DNA from: Streptomyces sp. ISL-11
GTDB taxonomy: Bacteria > Actinomycetota > Actinomycetes > Streptomycetales > Streptomycetaceae
Direction of reading: 5' to 3'
Length of the DNA: 64,000 bases
Assembly: GCF_018614525.1 (NCBI RefSeq)
Contig: NZ_JAGGOL010000029.1
Coordinates: forward strand, 1 to 64,000
In this document: positions 46,437 through 57,301 of the stretch, piece after piece
How positions within the stretch are numbered: the first letter of the stretch is position 1
Layout of the letters: each line of letters opens with the position of its first letter
Notes under the pieces: generated by a model
Database searches by the model: none
Told to the model about the DNA's origin: nothing
The model's input: only the letters and a program-made list of their open reading frames with translations
Made by a program: the position numbers and the translations under genes

Positions 46437-47495
46437 CTACGAGGTGGGAACCCCCACCCGGGACCACGCCTTGAGAACGGCCTGAATCTCGTCCCCGTCG
46501 CCGTACAGTCCCCGGGCCGACGCCGCCGTCAGCCGCGCGAACTCCGCGAAATCGGCGTCCGAGGCCAGCTCACCGCCGGTCAGCGTGGCGTACCAGATCT
46601 TGCCCGCCCGCTCCCAGGCGTTGCCGCCCAGGTCCGTGGCCAGGAGGTAGAAGGCGTGGTTGGGGATGCCGGAATTGATGTGCACGCCGCCGTTGTCGCG
46701 TGAGGTGCGGACGTAGTCGTCCATGGTGGCGGGCTGCGGGTCCTTGCCCAGCACGTCGTCGTCGTACGCCGTCCCCGGCGCCTTCATCGAGCGCAGCGCC
46801 TCGCCGCGGTCCACGTTGGGGCCCAGCAGGCCCGCCCCGATCAGCCAGTCGGCCCGGTCGGCGGACTGCCCGAGCGCGTACTGCTTGATGAGCGAGCCGA
46901 AGACGTCCGAGAGGGACTCGTTCAGCGCGCCCGACTGGCCGTAGTACTCCAGATTCGCGGTGTGCTGGGTCACTCCGTGGGTGAGCTCGTGGCCGATCAC
47001 GTCCACCGGGATCGTGAAGTCCAGGAAGAGATCGTTGTCCCCGTCCCCGAAGACCATCTGGGAACCGTCCCAGAACGCGTTGTCGTAATTCTCGCCGTAG
47101 TGCACGGTGGCATCCAGCGGCAGCCCGGAGCCGTCGATGGAATGCCGTCCGTAGACCTTCAGATAAAGATCGAAGGTGGCGCCCAGACCGGCGTGTGCGC
47201 GGTTGACCGTGGCGTCCTTGGCCGGCTGGTCGCCCTCGGAGTGCACCTTCTTCCCCGGCGCGACCTCCCGGTGTCCGGCGTCGAAGATGGTGCGCCGCGG
47301 CGTGTCGGACGGGGTGCCCGTCGGTGCGACGGCGCCGCGGACCGCCGTGATCCGGCGGCGGGTGCGCTGGAGGGAGTCGTGTTCGAGGGTGCGTTGCGCG
47401 GGCTCGCGGATCGCGGGGTCGTCCGACTGTGCGAGCTTGTCCAGGACGTGCGGAGGCACGATCGTGCAGAAGACCGGGTGCATAGCGGGTTTCAT
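46437..47495 (-). CDS. M4-family metalloprotease (protealysin-like)
   Basis: 352 aa from ATG 47495 (MKPAMHPVFCTIVPPHVLDK); ATG 47543 and 47483 are alternatives. HELTHGVTQHTA (HExxH), third ligand Glu in ALNESLSDVFG, substrate His region in GIPNHAFYL. The short propeptide has the PPxxL motif (VPPHVL) of protealysins. There is no signal peptide, so it is a cytoplasmic-type thermolysin relative paired with emfourin. Confidence 0.93.
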   Translation of the reverse strand: MKPAMHPVFCTIVPPHVLDKLAQSDDPAIREPAQRTLEHDSLQRTRRRITAVRGAVAPTGTPSDTPRRTIFDAGHREVAPGKKVHSEGDQPAKDATVNRAHAGLGATFDLYLKVYGRHSIDGSGLPLDATVHYGENYDNAFWDGSQMVFGDGDNDLFLDFTIPVDVIGHELTHGVTQHTANLEYYGQSGALNESLSDVFGSLIKQYALGQSADRADWLIGAGLLGPNVDRGEALRSMKAPGTAYDDDVLGKDPQPATMDDYVRTSRDNGGVHINSGIPNHAFYLLATDLGGNAWERAGKIWYATLTGGELASDADFAEFARLTAASARGLYGDGDEIQAVLKAWSRVGVPTS

Positions 47496-47695
47496 CCGAG
47501 CAATGTGGCACCCGGCCTCCGCCTTGTCACTGCTTGCCGTCATGATTAATGAAATCGAGTGGTTGTCTGCTATTTGAGGGACGGCAATTCCGTATTTCCG
47601 CTCCACTCTTCCCGGCCCGCTTCGGGGCGCCGGTGTCCCGCATGCTGATACGGGGGTCCTGCGCCGCGGCCGTCTCGGTTAGGGTTCTGGACATC

Positions 47696-49626
<1,931 letters not shown>

Positions 49627-49812
49627 ATCCGAGCGCCTGAATCCGAACAGCCGTCAAGCGACCGCCGCCGAATCCACCGTATCCGGTGGCTCGGTGGCGT
49701 AATCGCCCAACTGGCGCCCGGACTCTGCGCACGGGGTACTGACGCCGCATCATCGATGTGGCTAACATCACGTCAACGCGGCGACGAGGCCGTGGCGTTA
49801 TGGAGGTGCGCC

Positions 49813-50550
49813 GTGATGCACGCGCAAGGCCGATCCGGTCCGGACCGGTGTGTGGTGGGCGTACGCACCGTGTGGCGGACCGTCGGCGACGGCGAGTTCT
49901 ACTGCCCCGGGTGCGGCGGCGACCGCAACTACCGCCGTCGTACCGGGCGCCGTCGGCTCGTCGTGTTCGGGGTCCCGCTGCTGCCGCGCGGGCCGGCCGG
50001 CCCCGTCGTCGAGTGCACCGCCTGCCGCGTCCACCACCAGGTGGACGTCCTCGACCACCCCACGACCACGCGCTTCTCCGCGATGCTCCGCGACGCCGTC
50101 CACACCGTCGCCCTCGCCGTCCTCGCCGCGGGCGGCACCGAGGCCCGTACGGTCCGCAGGGCCGCGGTGGGCGCGGTGCGCGCCGCCGGCTTCGTCGACT
50201 GCAGCGAGGAACAGCTGATCACCCTGATCGAGGCGCTCGCCGCGGACACGGGCCGGCTGCCGGGCATGTACGCGGGCGGCACGGGACTGGGCGGCGGCTG
50301 CGGCCGCGACGGGTTCGACCCGCGCGGTACGGCGCTGGCGATCGAGCTGCACGAGGCGCTGGAGCCCCTGGCCCCGCACCTCCAGCCCGCCGGGCGGGAG
50401 TCGATCCTGCTGCAGGGCGCGCGGATCGCCCTGGCGGACGGCCCGTACCGCCCCGCCGAGCGCGAGGTGCTCGCCACGGTGGGCCGGGCGCTGCTGATCT
50501 GCCCGGAGGACACGGACCGCCTGCTGGCGGCGGCCAGGACGCAGTCCTAG
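49813..50550 (+). CDS. TerB-like protein with zinc-ribbon N-terminus
   Basis: 245 aa from GTG 49813 (GGAGG 6 nt upstream; ATG 49816 one codon later). N-terminal ribbon YCPGCGGDRNYRRRTG and VECTACRVHHQVDVLDHP give four Cys. The rest is helical TerB-like: AALAVLAAGGTEARTVRRAA-like region, LIEALAADTGRLPG, ILLQGARIALADGPYRPAER. TerB domains are linked to tellurite and stress systems. The TAG stop lies in the terminal repeat of the element that follows. Confidence 0.82.
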   Translation: MMHAQGRSGPDRCVVGVRTVWRTVGDGEFYCPGCGGDRNYRRRTGRRRLVVFGVPLLPRGPAGPVVECTACRVHHQVDVLDHPTTTRFSAMLRDAVHTVALAVLAAGGTEARTVRRAAVGAVRAAGFVDCSEEQLITLIEALAADTGRLPGMYAGGTGLGGGCGRDGFDPRGTALAIELHEALEPLAPHLQPAGRESILLQGARIALADGPYRPAEREVLATVGRALLICPEDTDRLLAAARTQS

Positions 50551-50777
50551 GCCGTGTCCGGCGGGTCTTCTTTGCCGCCTGCGGCGGCGGGCGCCCTGCG
50601 GGCGCGTCCTCAAACGCCGGACGGGCTTGATTGCGGCTGAGCTCAGCCGCAATCAAGCCCGTTGGGGGCACCCCCAGCGGTAGCTGGGGGAGATTGAGGA
50701 CACCGCCGCGCAGCGGTGGTGCGCACGATACGGCCCTGCGGCCGCCCGCTCACGTGATCCGCCGGACACGGCCTAGG
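50546..50777. mobile_element. MITE-like element with 19-bp terminal inverted repeats
   Basis: cctaggccgtgtccggcgg (50546-50564) and its exact reverse complement (50759-50777) bound 232 bp without coding capacity. The ends include CTAG, which could be a 4-bp target duplication. Inside are a 42-bp perfect palindrome (50621-50662) and GC-rich repeats shared with 9591-9701. The IS5-like target preference YTAR fits CTAG, but no transposase is here; family is a guess. Confidence 0.75.
50621..50662. repeat. 42-bp perfect palindrome inside the element
   Basis: Two 21-bp arms, 50621-50641 and 50642-50662, with no spacer (centre gagctc). It would extrude as a hairpin in single-stranded form. Confidence 0.9.
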
Positions 50778-50820
50778 CGGAACGTCTCCCCACCGGTGCA
50801 TCGCTCCCGTGGGCCGGGTC

Positions 50821-51582
50821 TCAGGCCCGGACGCGGGTCCTCACATGCCGGGCACGTGTCCCGGCCGAGCCCGGCGGCCGCCGCCGGAGGGGCCGGGAGA
50901 GGGCGAAAGCGGCGAGGGCGACGAGGACCGCGCCGCTGCCGGTGACGAGCAGGGCCGTGGAGGCCGTGTCCGTCATGATCGGGGAGAAGACGGCGAGCAG
51001 GGAGAGGACCAGCCCCGACGTCAGTCCGAGGGTGAGCCGCCAGGGGTCCAGCGCCGGGTCGCGAGGGGCCCGGCGGCACGTCCAACGGGCGAACCAGAGG
51101 CCCGTGGTGCCCAGGCCGAGCAGGCACAGGCCGGCGCCCAGCGGGAAGCGGTAGGCGTCCTTGGGCTCGTCGGCCTCGTACTGCCGCATGCCCCGGAACT
51201 CGACGTAGCGGACCTTGCCGCGCCACAGCGTCGCGCTCACCCGGTCACCGGCCAGGACGGCGCCGAAGACCGGGCCCGGCCCGCTCAGCTCCACCTGGTG
51301 GGTGGCGCCGCCGCCCTCGGCGAGGGTGAGCCAGTAGTACGTCGCGTCGGCGTCGGAGGTGGTCCGGATCTTCTTGACGGTGGTGTCCACCGTCTTCCTG
51401 CAGTCCGTGGCGGGCTCGTCCGCCACGCAGGCGGACGCCGTCGCGAAGGCCCGGCCGGTGGCCTGCCGGTCGGGCACGGTGACGAACAGCAGGAAGCCCG
51501 CCGTCAGGACCAGGGCGAGACCGGCCACGGCCGAGGAGACCGCCGACAGCGGGTACCGGCGCGGTGGGCGTGCCGCGCTCAC
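50821..51582 (-). CDS. DUF3592-like membrane protein
   Basis: 253 aa from GTG 51582 (MSAARPPRRYPLSAVSSAVA). An N-terminal membrane helix (AGLALVLTAGFLLFV), an external domain with CVADEPATDCRKTVD and YYWLTLAEGGGATHQVELSG, SATLWRGKVRYVEF, then three helices (LGAGLCLLGLGTTGLWFARW, LGLTSGLVLSLLAVFSPI, ALLVTGSGAVLVALAAFALS). The strand-rich external part with the W-x-G-x-V-x pattern looks DUF3592-like. Function unknown. Confidence 0.78.
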   Translation of the reverse strand: MSAARPPRRYPLSAVSSAVAGLALVLTAGFLLFVTVPDRQATGRAFATASACVADEPATDCRKTVDTTVKKIRTTSDADATYYWLTLAEGGGATHQVELSGPGPVFGAVLAGDRVSATLWRGKVRYVEFRGMRQYEADEPKDAYRFPLGAGLCLLGLGTTGLWFARWTCRRAPRDPALDPWRLTLGLTSGLVLSLLAVFSPIMTDTASTALLVTGSGAVLVALAAFALSRPLRRRPPGSAGTRARHVRTRVRA

Positions 51583-51699
51583 CGCGTGCTCACGGGGGAA
51601 GGGAAGATCAGCATGGGGGTCATTGTGCCCTCGCGCGGAGGGCCCCCGTCCACCTCCGCGGCGGTCCGTCCCACGCCGCCCGTACGGGACAATGGCTCC

Positions 51700-51831
51700 A
51701 TGAGTCTGTCCCGCGACGACGGCATCGTCCTCCGCACCCAGAAACTGGGCGAAGCAGACCGCATCATGCTGGGTTCTCCCGGGGGACAACCCCCGTACCC
51801 CCGGCCGGACACCCATGGGGGCGGGCGATGA
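51700..51831 (+). CDS. Truncated recO copy forming an upstream ORF
   Basis: 43 codons. The first 22 ([20 protein letters not shown] and RI) are a near copy of the recO N-terminus; the rest (MLGSPGGQPPYPRPD...) is unrelated. Its TGA overlaps the real recO ATG (ATGA, 51828-51831), so translation could couple. It sits where the ancestral recO start would be (gtacgggacaatggctcc before the ATG). It may be a partial duplication rather than a gene. Confidence 0.65.
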   Translation: MSLSRDDGIVLRTQKLGEADRIMLGSPGGQPPYPRPDTHGGGR

Positions 51832-52574
51832 GTCTCTTCCGCGACGACGGCGTCGTCCTCCGTACCCAGAAGCTGGGCGAAGCAGACCGCATCATCACGC
51901 TGCTCACCCGCGGTCACGGCCGCGTCCGTGCCGTCGCCCGAGGCGTGCGGCGTACGAAGTCGAAGTTCGGGGCGCGGCTGGAGCCGTTCTCGCACGTCGA
52001 CGTGCAGTTCTTCGCGCGCGGCGGCGAGCTCGTCGGGCGCGGGCTGCCGCTGTGCACCCAGAGCGAGACCATCGCCGCCTACGGTGGCCCGATCGTCACC
52101 GACTACGCCCGCTACACCGCCGGCACCGCCATGCTGGAGACCGCCGAGCGGTTCACCGACCACGAGGGCGAGCCCGCCGTGCAGCAGTACCTACTGCTGG
52201 TCGGAGGGCTGCGCACGCTCGCCGGGGGCGAGCACGCCCCGCACCTGATCCTGGACGCGTTCCTGCTGCGCTCGCTCGCCGTCAACGGCTACGCGCCCAG
52301 CTTCGGGGCGTGCGCGAAGTGCGGTATGCCCGGACCGAACCGGTTCTTCTCGGTGGCCGCGGGCGGCGTCGTGTGCGGTGAGTGCCGGGTGCCGGGAAGC
52401 GTCGTACCCTCCTCGGAGTCGATCGAGCTTCTCGGCGCGCTGCTGACCGGGGACTGGGCGACGGCGGACGCCTGCGAGGCGCGCCATGTCAGGGAGGGCA
52501 GCGGCCTGGTGGCGGCGTATCTGCACTGGCACCTGGAGCGGGGACTCCGCTCCCTCCGTTATGTAGAGAAGTAA
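51828..52574 (+). CDS. recO: DNA repair protein RecO
   Basis: 248 aa from ATG 51828 ([20 protein letters not shown]). OB-fold start, then [40 protein letters not shown], a zinc-like [13 protein letters not shown] and [11 protein letters not shown] (four Cys). Works with RecR in RecF-pathway recombination. uppS follows. Confidence 0.96.
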   Translation: MSLFRDDGVVLRTQKLGEADRIITLLTRGHGRVRAVARGVRRTKSKFGARLEPFSHVDVQFFARGGELVGRGLPLCTQSETIAAYGGPIVTDYARYTAGTAMLETAERFTDHEGEPAVQQYLLLVGGLRTLAGGEHAPHLILDAFLLRSLAVNGYAPSFGACAKCGMPGPNRFFSVAAGGVVCGECRVPGSVVPSSESIELLGALLTGDWATADACEARHVREGSGLVAAYLHWHLERGLRSLRYVEK

Positions 52575-52599
52575 CCGGTATCGAGGAGAAGTGGCACCC

Positions 52600-53418
52600 A
52601 TGGCACGACGCGGGATTCTTGGCCGTTCCCGACGCGAGTACCTCACCCCCGAGCCGCACCCGTCCGGGGCGCGTCCGCCGAAGATCCCCGGTGAGCTGGT
52701 GCCCAACCACGTGGCGATCGTCATGGACGGCAACGGCCGCTGGGCGAAGGAGCGCGGCCTGCCGCGCACCGAGGGCCACAAGGTCGGCGAGGGCGTCGTC
52801 ATGGACGTGCTCAAGGGCTGTTTGGAGATGGGCGTCAAGAACCTCTCCCTGTACGCCTTCTCGACCGAGAACTGGAAGCGCTCGCCCGAGGAGGTGCGCT
52901 TCCTGATGAACTTCAACCGGGACGTCATCCGCCGCCGCCGCGACGAGATGGACGAGCTGGGCATCCGGGTCCGCTGGACCGGCCGGATGCCGAAGCTGTG
53001 GAAGTCGGTGGTCGAGGAGCTCCAGGTCGCGCAGGAGCAGACGAAGAACAACGACGCCATGACCATGTACTTCTGTGTGAACTACGGCGGCCGCGCGGAG
53101 ATCGCCGACGCCGCGGCGGCCATAGGGCGGGACATCGCCGCGGGCAAGCTCGACCCGTCGAAGGTCAATGAGAAGACCTTCGGGAAGTACCTCTACTACC
53201 CGGACATGCCGGACGTCGACCTGTTCGTACGCCCGTCCGGCGAACAGCGCACGTCCAACTACCTGATCTGGCAGAGCGCTTACGCCGAGATGGTCTTCCA
53301 GGACGTGCTCTGGCCGGACTTCGACCGCCGTGACCTGTGGCGGGCGTGCCTGGAGTACGCCCAGCGCGACCGCCGGTTCGGCGGAGCGGTGCCGAACGAC
53401 GGGCAGGGCGGCGTGTGA
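52600..53418 (+). CDS. uppS: Isoprenyl transferase (undecaprenyl diphosphate synthase family)
   Basis: 272 aa from ATG 52600 (GGAG 12 nt upstream); GTG 52591 adds three residues. [20 protein letters not shown] (catalytic Asp, DGNGRW), [31 protein letters not shown] and [19 protein letters not shown] are the cis-prenyltransferase blocks. Makes the long lipid carrier for cell-wall synthesis. recO-uppS order is conserved. Confidence 0.96.
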   Translation: MARRGILGRSRREYLTPEPHPSGARPPKIPGELVPNHVAIVMDGNGRWAKERGLPRTEGHKVGEGVVMDVLKGCLEMGVKNLSLYAFSTENWKRSPEEVRFLMNFNRDVIRRRRDEMDELGIRVRWTGRMPKLWKSVVEELQVAQEQTKNNDAMTMYFCVNYGGRAEIADAAAAIGRDIAAGKLDPSKVNEKTFGKYLYYPDMPDVDLFVRPSGEQRTSNYLIWQSAYAEMVFQDVLWPDFDRRDLWRACLEYAQRDRRFGGAVPNDGQGGV

Positions 53419-53960
53419 GCGAGGCGACGACGGCGCCGGTTTCGGACGGTTCCCTGACGTTCGAGTACGAGCTGACGGCCGCCGACATACGGTCCGGGCT
53501 GCGCGCCCGTACCCGCTCCGTCCCCCGGGCGCGTGCGCTGAGGGTGCTGCTGCCGCTCGCCTACGTGGTCTTCGCGACCCTCCTCCTCGTCGCCGCGGGC
53601 GGGCCCGGCGGGCTGCGGGGGAGGGACTGGGGCCCGCTGGGGGTCGGCGCCTGGTGCGTGCTCGCCGTGCTGTTCCTCCCGGTCCTGCAGGCTCGCGCCT
53701 TTCACCGGACCGCGCGGCTGCAGGGGCCGACGCGCACCACGGTGGCCGCCGGGGGGATCGCCGGAGCGTCGGCGCGGTCGTCCCAGTCGATGGCGTGGTC
53801 GCTCTTCGCCCGCTATGCCGAGACGAAGGACGTCTTCATGCTCCTGAGCGCCGACAAGGGCGGCAACTGCCTTGTCGTCCTGCCCAAGCGCGCCCTCACC
53901 GCACCGGGAGACGTGGACCGGCTCCGGGCGCTGCTGGACGCCCATCTGCCCCGCGCGTAA
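53415..53960 (+). CDS. YcxB-like membrane protein
   Basis: 181 aa from GTG 53415 overlapping the uppS stop. Start [18 protein letters not shown], two membrane helices ([37 protein letters not shown]), and a C-terminal YcxB-like domain ([40 protein letters not shown]). Function unknown. Ends before a strong hairpin. Confidence 0.82.
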   Translation: MSEATTAPVSDGSLTFEYELTAADIRSGLRARTRSVPRARALRVLLPLAYVVFATLLLVAAGGPGGLRGRDWGPLGVGAWCVLAVLFLPVLQARAFHRTARLQGPTRTTVAAGGIAGASARSSQSMAWSLFARYAETKDVFMLLSADKGGNCLVVLPKRALTAPGDVDRLRALLDAHLPRA

Positions 53961-53977
53961 GCCGCGCGCACACGTCG

Positions 53978-54009
53978 ATGCCCCGGGTGCCGTCCGGCAC
54001 CCGGGGCAT
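53978..54009. terminator. Bidirectional terminator between the YcxB-like gene and zur
   Basis: Perfect 14-bp stem 53978-53991 / 53996-54009 (atgccccgggtgcc with its complement), loop gtcc. Located between convergent genes. Confidence 0.88.
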
Positions 54010-54021
54010 TCGCCTGCCGGA

Positions 54022-54432
54022 TCAGCGCGCCGCCGCGCAGTCCCCGCAGGTGCCGAAGATCTCGATGGTGTGGGCGACGTCCACGAAGCCGTGCTCGGCC
54101 GCGATCGAGTCCGCCCACTTCTCCACGGCCGGGCCCTCGACCTCGACGGCCTTGCCGCACTGCCGGCACACCAGGTGGTGGTGGTGACCGCTGGAACAGC
54201 GGCGGTAGACCGCCTCGCCCTCGCTGGTGCGCAGCACGTCGACCTCGCCGGCGTCGGCCAGGGACTGGAGCGTGCGGTAGACGGTGGTCAGACCGACCGA
54301 GGCGCCGCGGTGCTTGAGCATGTCATGGAGTTCTTGCGCGCTCCGGAACTCATCCACCTCGTCGAGCGCGGCCGCGACCGCGGCCCGCTGCTTGGTGGAC
54401 CGGCCGCGTACCGGGGGACCCGCGGTCGCCAC
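54022..54432 (-). CDS. zur: Fur-family regulator, Zur type
   Basis: 136 aa from GTG 54432 (GGAGG upstream; TTG 54444 in frame). DNA-binding winged helix (STKQRAAVAAALDEVDEFRS, VGLTTVYRTLQSLADAGEVD), metal sites GHHHHLVCRQCGK and GTCGDC. Directly downstream of the znuA-znuC-znuB operon in the same direction. Zinc repressor of that operon by context and by the two Zur-box-like sites at znuA. Confidence 0.92.
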   Translation of the reverse strand: MATAGPPVRGRSTKQRAAVAAALDEVDEFRSAQELHDMLKHRGASVGLTTVYRTLQSLADAGEVDVLRTSEGEAVYRRCSSGHHHHLVCRQCGKAVEVEGPAVEKWADSIAAEHGFVDVAHTIEIFGTCGDCAAAR

Positions 54433-54573
54433 AGTTGCCTCCAAAAGCTCGCCTGAACACCCATCCGCACGTGTCGCACGGCCAATTGTGCCAGTCCGAG
54501 CGACCGGGCGGGTAAGCCCGGACCGCCCGGTGCGACCTTTACGGATCTTTACGGCGCGCCGCCGCCGGGTGGC

Positions 54574-55464
54574 TCAGACGTGGACGTCGTCGCCGGCGGG
54601 GCGGCTCTCGGGCACCGGGAGCGTGCACTCCTCCCGCCCGGCGGTCCGCCGGGCGCGTTTCCTGGCCAGGGGCGCCGCGAGCGCCGTCAGCGCGATGAAG
54701 ACGCCGATCGCCAGCAGCACGATGGTCGCGCCGGACGGCACGTCCACGTAGTACGAGGTGGCCGTGCCGGAGACGGCGACCACCACGCCGATGCCCATGG
54801 CCAGCGCGAAGGTCGTCGCGAAGCTGCGCGAGATCGCCTGCGAGGCGGCGACGGGGATCACCATCAGGGCGCTGACCAGCAGCAGGCCGACGACGCGCAT
54901 GGCGACGGTGACGGTCACCGCGGCCGTGATCGCGACGAGCAGGTTCAGCAGCCGCACCGGCAGGCCGGTGACCCGGGCGAACTCCTCGTCCTGGCAGATG
55001 GCGAAGAGCTGCCGCCGCAGGCCGATGGTGACCAGGATCACGAACGCCGCCAGCACGCAGATGGCGGTCATGTCCTGTTCCGACACGGTGGTGATCGAGC
55101 CGAAGAGGTACGAGACCAGGTTGGCGTTGGAGCCGGCGTCCGACAGGCTCGTCAGCATCACGCCGCCGGCCATGCCGCCGTAGAAGAGCATGGCGAGCGC
55201 GATGTCGCCGCGCGCCTTGCCGTACGAGCGGATCAGCTCCATCACGACGGCGCCGACCACGCACACGGCCGTCGCGATCCACACGGGGCTGGTGTTGAGC
55301 AGGAAGCCCAGGCCGACGCCGGTGAGGGCGACGTGGCCGATGCCGTCGCCCATCAGCGCCTGCCGGCGCTGGACGAGGTAGGTGCCGATGGCGGGGGCGG
55401 TGAGGCCGACGAGCAGCGCGGCGAGCAGGGCCCGCTGCATGAAGGCGGGTTCGAGGATGTCCAT
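54574..55464 (-). CDS. znuB: Zinc ABC transporter permease
   Basis: 296 aa from ATG 55464 (MDILEPAFMQRALLAALLVG), one base overlapping the znuC stop. About eight membrane helices of the ZnuB/MntB ABC-3 family: RQALMGDGIGHVALTGVGLG, GSITTVSEQDMTAICVLAAF, VVGLLLVSALMVIPVAASQA. The acidic tail ends ESRPAGDDVHV. Frame extends upstream but is the shadow of znuC. Confidence 0.93.
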   Translation of the reverse strand: MDILEPAFMQRALLAALLVGLTAPAIGTYLVQRRQALMGDGIGHVALTGVGLGFLLNTSPVWIATAVCVVGAVVMELIRSYGKARGDIALAMLFYGGMAGGVMLTSLSDAGSNANLVSYLFGSITTVSEQDMTAICVLAAFVILVTIGLRRQLFAICQDEEFARVTGLPVRLLNLLVAITAAVTVTVAMRVVGLLLVSALMVIPVAASQAISRSFATTFALAMGIGVVVAVSGTATSYYVDVPSGATIVLLAIGVFIALTALAAPLARKRARRTAGREECTLPVPESRPAGDDVHV

Positions 55465-56273
55465 CAGGTCAGCAGCCCTGTCCGAATCGGTTCCGCTGCC
55501 GGGCCGGCGTGCGGGTGTACATGGTCGTGGCCGGGATGGGGGCACCCCCTGCACGAACGGAGCTGAGTGCTTGGGGGAGCGTGCTGGCCCACGGCCTCGG
55601 GCGGCGGGCCGTCGTGGACGACGCAGCCGTCGCGGAGCACGACCGCGCGGTCGATGAGCGGCTCCAGCGGGCCGAGCTCGTGCAGGACGACCAGGACGGT
55701 GGCGCCCCGGGCGACCTGGGCGCGCAGGGCGTCCGCGAGGACCTCCTGGCTGGCCAGGTCCACGCCGGCCATCGGCTCGTCCATGATCAGCAGTTCGGGT
55801 TCGCCGGCCAGCGCGCGGGCGATGAGCACCCGCTGGTGCTGGCCGCCGGAGAGCGCGTCGACGGAGTCCCTCAGCCGGTCGGCCATGCCGACGAGCTCCA
55901 GGGCCCGTACGACGGCCGCGCGGTCGGCCTTGCGCAGGAAGCCCAGCCGGGTGCGGGCCAGCCGCCCGGCGGAGACGACCTCGCCCACGGTCGCGGGCAC
56001 CCCGCCGGCGGCGGTGGTGCGCTGCGGTACGTACCCGACGCGCGCCCAGTCGCGGAAGCGCCGCCGGGGCGTGCCGAAGAGCTCCAGCTCGCCGCCGGTG
56101 AGCGGCACCTGGCCGACGACGGCGCGCACGGCCGTGGACTTGCCGGAGCCGTTGGCGCCGAGCAGCGCGACGACCTCGCCGCGCCGTACGGTCAGGTCCA
56201 CGCCGCGCAGGACCGGTCGCGCGCCGAGGGTCGCCGTCGCGCCGCGCAGGGATATGACGGGCTGATCGTCCAT
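55464..56273 (-). CDS. znuC: Zinc ABC transporter ATP-binding protein
   Basis: 269 aa from ATG 56273. Walker A LLGANGSGKSTAVRA, Q loop YVPQRTTAAGG, signature LSGGQHQRVLIARAL, Walker B ELLIMDEPMAGVD, H loop LHELG. After the ABC core ends near residue 230 there is an extension with APPSTQLRSCRGCP and PGHDHVHPHA. The DNA for the first part is a copy of the common Streptomyces gggggcacccc repeat. Confidence 0.94.
   Translation of the reverse strand: MDDQPVISLRGATATLGARPVLRGVDLTVRRGEVVALLGANGSGKSTAVRAVVGQVPLTGGELELFGTPRRRFRDWARVGYVPQRTTAAGGVPATVGEVVSAGRLARTRLGFLRKADRAAVVRALELVGMADRLRDSVDALSGGQHQRVLIARALAGEPELLIMDEPMAGVDLASQEVLADALRAQVARGATVLVVLHELGPLEPLIDRAVVLRDGCVVHDGPPPEAVGQHAPPSTQLRSCRGCPHPGHDHVHPHAGPAAEPIRTGLLT
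55535..55582. repeat. Dispersed gggggcacccc...gggggag repeat inside znuC
   Basis: gatgggggcaccccctgcac ... gtgcttgggggagcg resembles the repeats in the elements near 9640 and 50665. Here it is read as codons of the ZnuC tail. Confidence 0.65.
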
Positions 56274-56287
56274 GGTGTTGTCCTCCG

Positions 56288-57265
56288 TCACTTGGTGCCG
56301 AGCGCCTTCTGGAGGGCGGCGAGGTTGGACTCCATGACCGCGAAGTAGTCGGCGCCCCGGGACTTGTCGGTGATCCCTTCGAGCGGGTCGAGCACGTCCG
56401 TCTTCAGCCCGAGGTCGCCGGCGAGGGTCTTCGCCGTGGCCGGGTTGGCGATGGTCTCGAAGAAGACCGTGCTGACGTGGTGCTCCTCGGCCAGCTTGTG
56501 CAGGTCCTTGATCCGCGCGGCGCTGGGCTCGGACTCGGGGTCGACGCCGGAGATGGCCTCCTGCTCCAGGCCGTAGCGCTCGGCGAGGTAGCCGAACGCG
56601 GCGTGGGTGGTGATGAAGGTGCCGGAGGCACGGTTCTTCAGGCCGGCCGAGAACTTCTTGTTCAGCCCGTCGAGCTTCTTGACCAGGACGTCCCGGTTCT
56701 TCTCGAAGTCCGCCCGGTGGTCGGGGTCGGCCTCGGCGAGGGTCTTGGTGACGCCCTTGGCGACCTCGGCGTACTTCACCGGGTCGAGCCAGATGTGGGG
56801 GTCGGCGCCGGCCTCCTCGCCGGAGTGGCTGTGACCTTCGTGCTCGTCGTGGGATTCGCCCTCGACCTCGGTGCCGTGCTTCTCCAGCCCGGTGAGGGAG
56901 GCCGCGTCGGCGACGTGCTTGTTGCCGGACTGCTTGATCGCCTCGTCCACGGCGGGCTGGACGCCCTTGAGGTGGACGATCGCGCCGGCGTCGGTCAGCG
57001 AGCCGGTCTGCTTGGGGGTGAGCTCCAGGTCGTGCGGCTCCTGGCCGGGCTTCGTCAGATTGGTCACGCTGACGTGGTCGCCGCCGATCTGCTCGGCCAG
57101 GAACTGCATGGGGTAGAACGACGCGACCACCGTCAGCCTGCCGTCCGCCGTCCTGCTCGTCGCGCCGGAGGAGGAGCACGCCGACAGGGTGAGCAGCCCG
57201 AGGGCTGCGGCCGTGGCGACGGCGGCGGTGGTTATTCGGGAGGAGCGGGGACGGCATACGTTCAT
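56288..57265 (-). CDS. znuA: Zinc-binding lipoprotein of ABC transporter
   Basis: 325 aa from ATG 57265 (MNVCRPRSSRITTAAVATAA). Lipobox LSAC after a hydrophobic leader. Family marks: VVASFYPMQFLAEQIGGDHV, PGQEPHDLELTPKQ, a His/Glu-rich loop (EGESHDEHEGHSHSGEEAG), DPHIWLDPVKYAEV, FITTHAAFGYLAERYGLEQE, FFETIANPATAKTLAGDLGL. ATG 57274 is in frame but lies in a Zur-box-like site. First gene of znuA-C-B. Confidence 0.94.
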   Translation of the reverse strand: MNVCRPRSSRITTAAVATAAALGLLTLSACSSSGATSRTADGRLTVVASFYPMQFLAEQIGGDHVSVTNLTKPGQEPHDLELTPKQTGSLTDAGAIVHLKGVQPAVDEAIKQSGNKHVADAASLTGLEKHGTEVEGESHDEHEGHSHSGEEAGADPHIWLDPVKYAEVAKGVTKTLAEADPDHRADFEKNRDVLVKKLDGLNKKFSAGLKNRASGTFITTHAAFGYLAERYGLEQEAISGVDPESEPSAARIKDLHKLAEEHHVSTVFFETIANPATAKTLAGDLGLKTDVLDPLEGITDKSRGADYFAVMESNLAALQKALGTK

Positions 57266-57301
57266 GACAGTCATTTTCAACAAAAGTGGAAACGATTGTC
57301 A
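57265..57301. promoter_or_regulatory. Two tandem Zur-box-like operators upstream of znuA
   Basis: tgacagtcattttca (57265-57279) and tggaaacgattgtca (57287-57301), each close to the TGaaAATcATTttCA actinobacterial Zur consensus. Centres are 22 bp apart, two helical turns. They overlap the znuA start and would block transcription when Zur is zinc-loaded. Confidence 0.8.
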
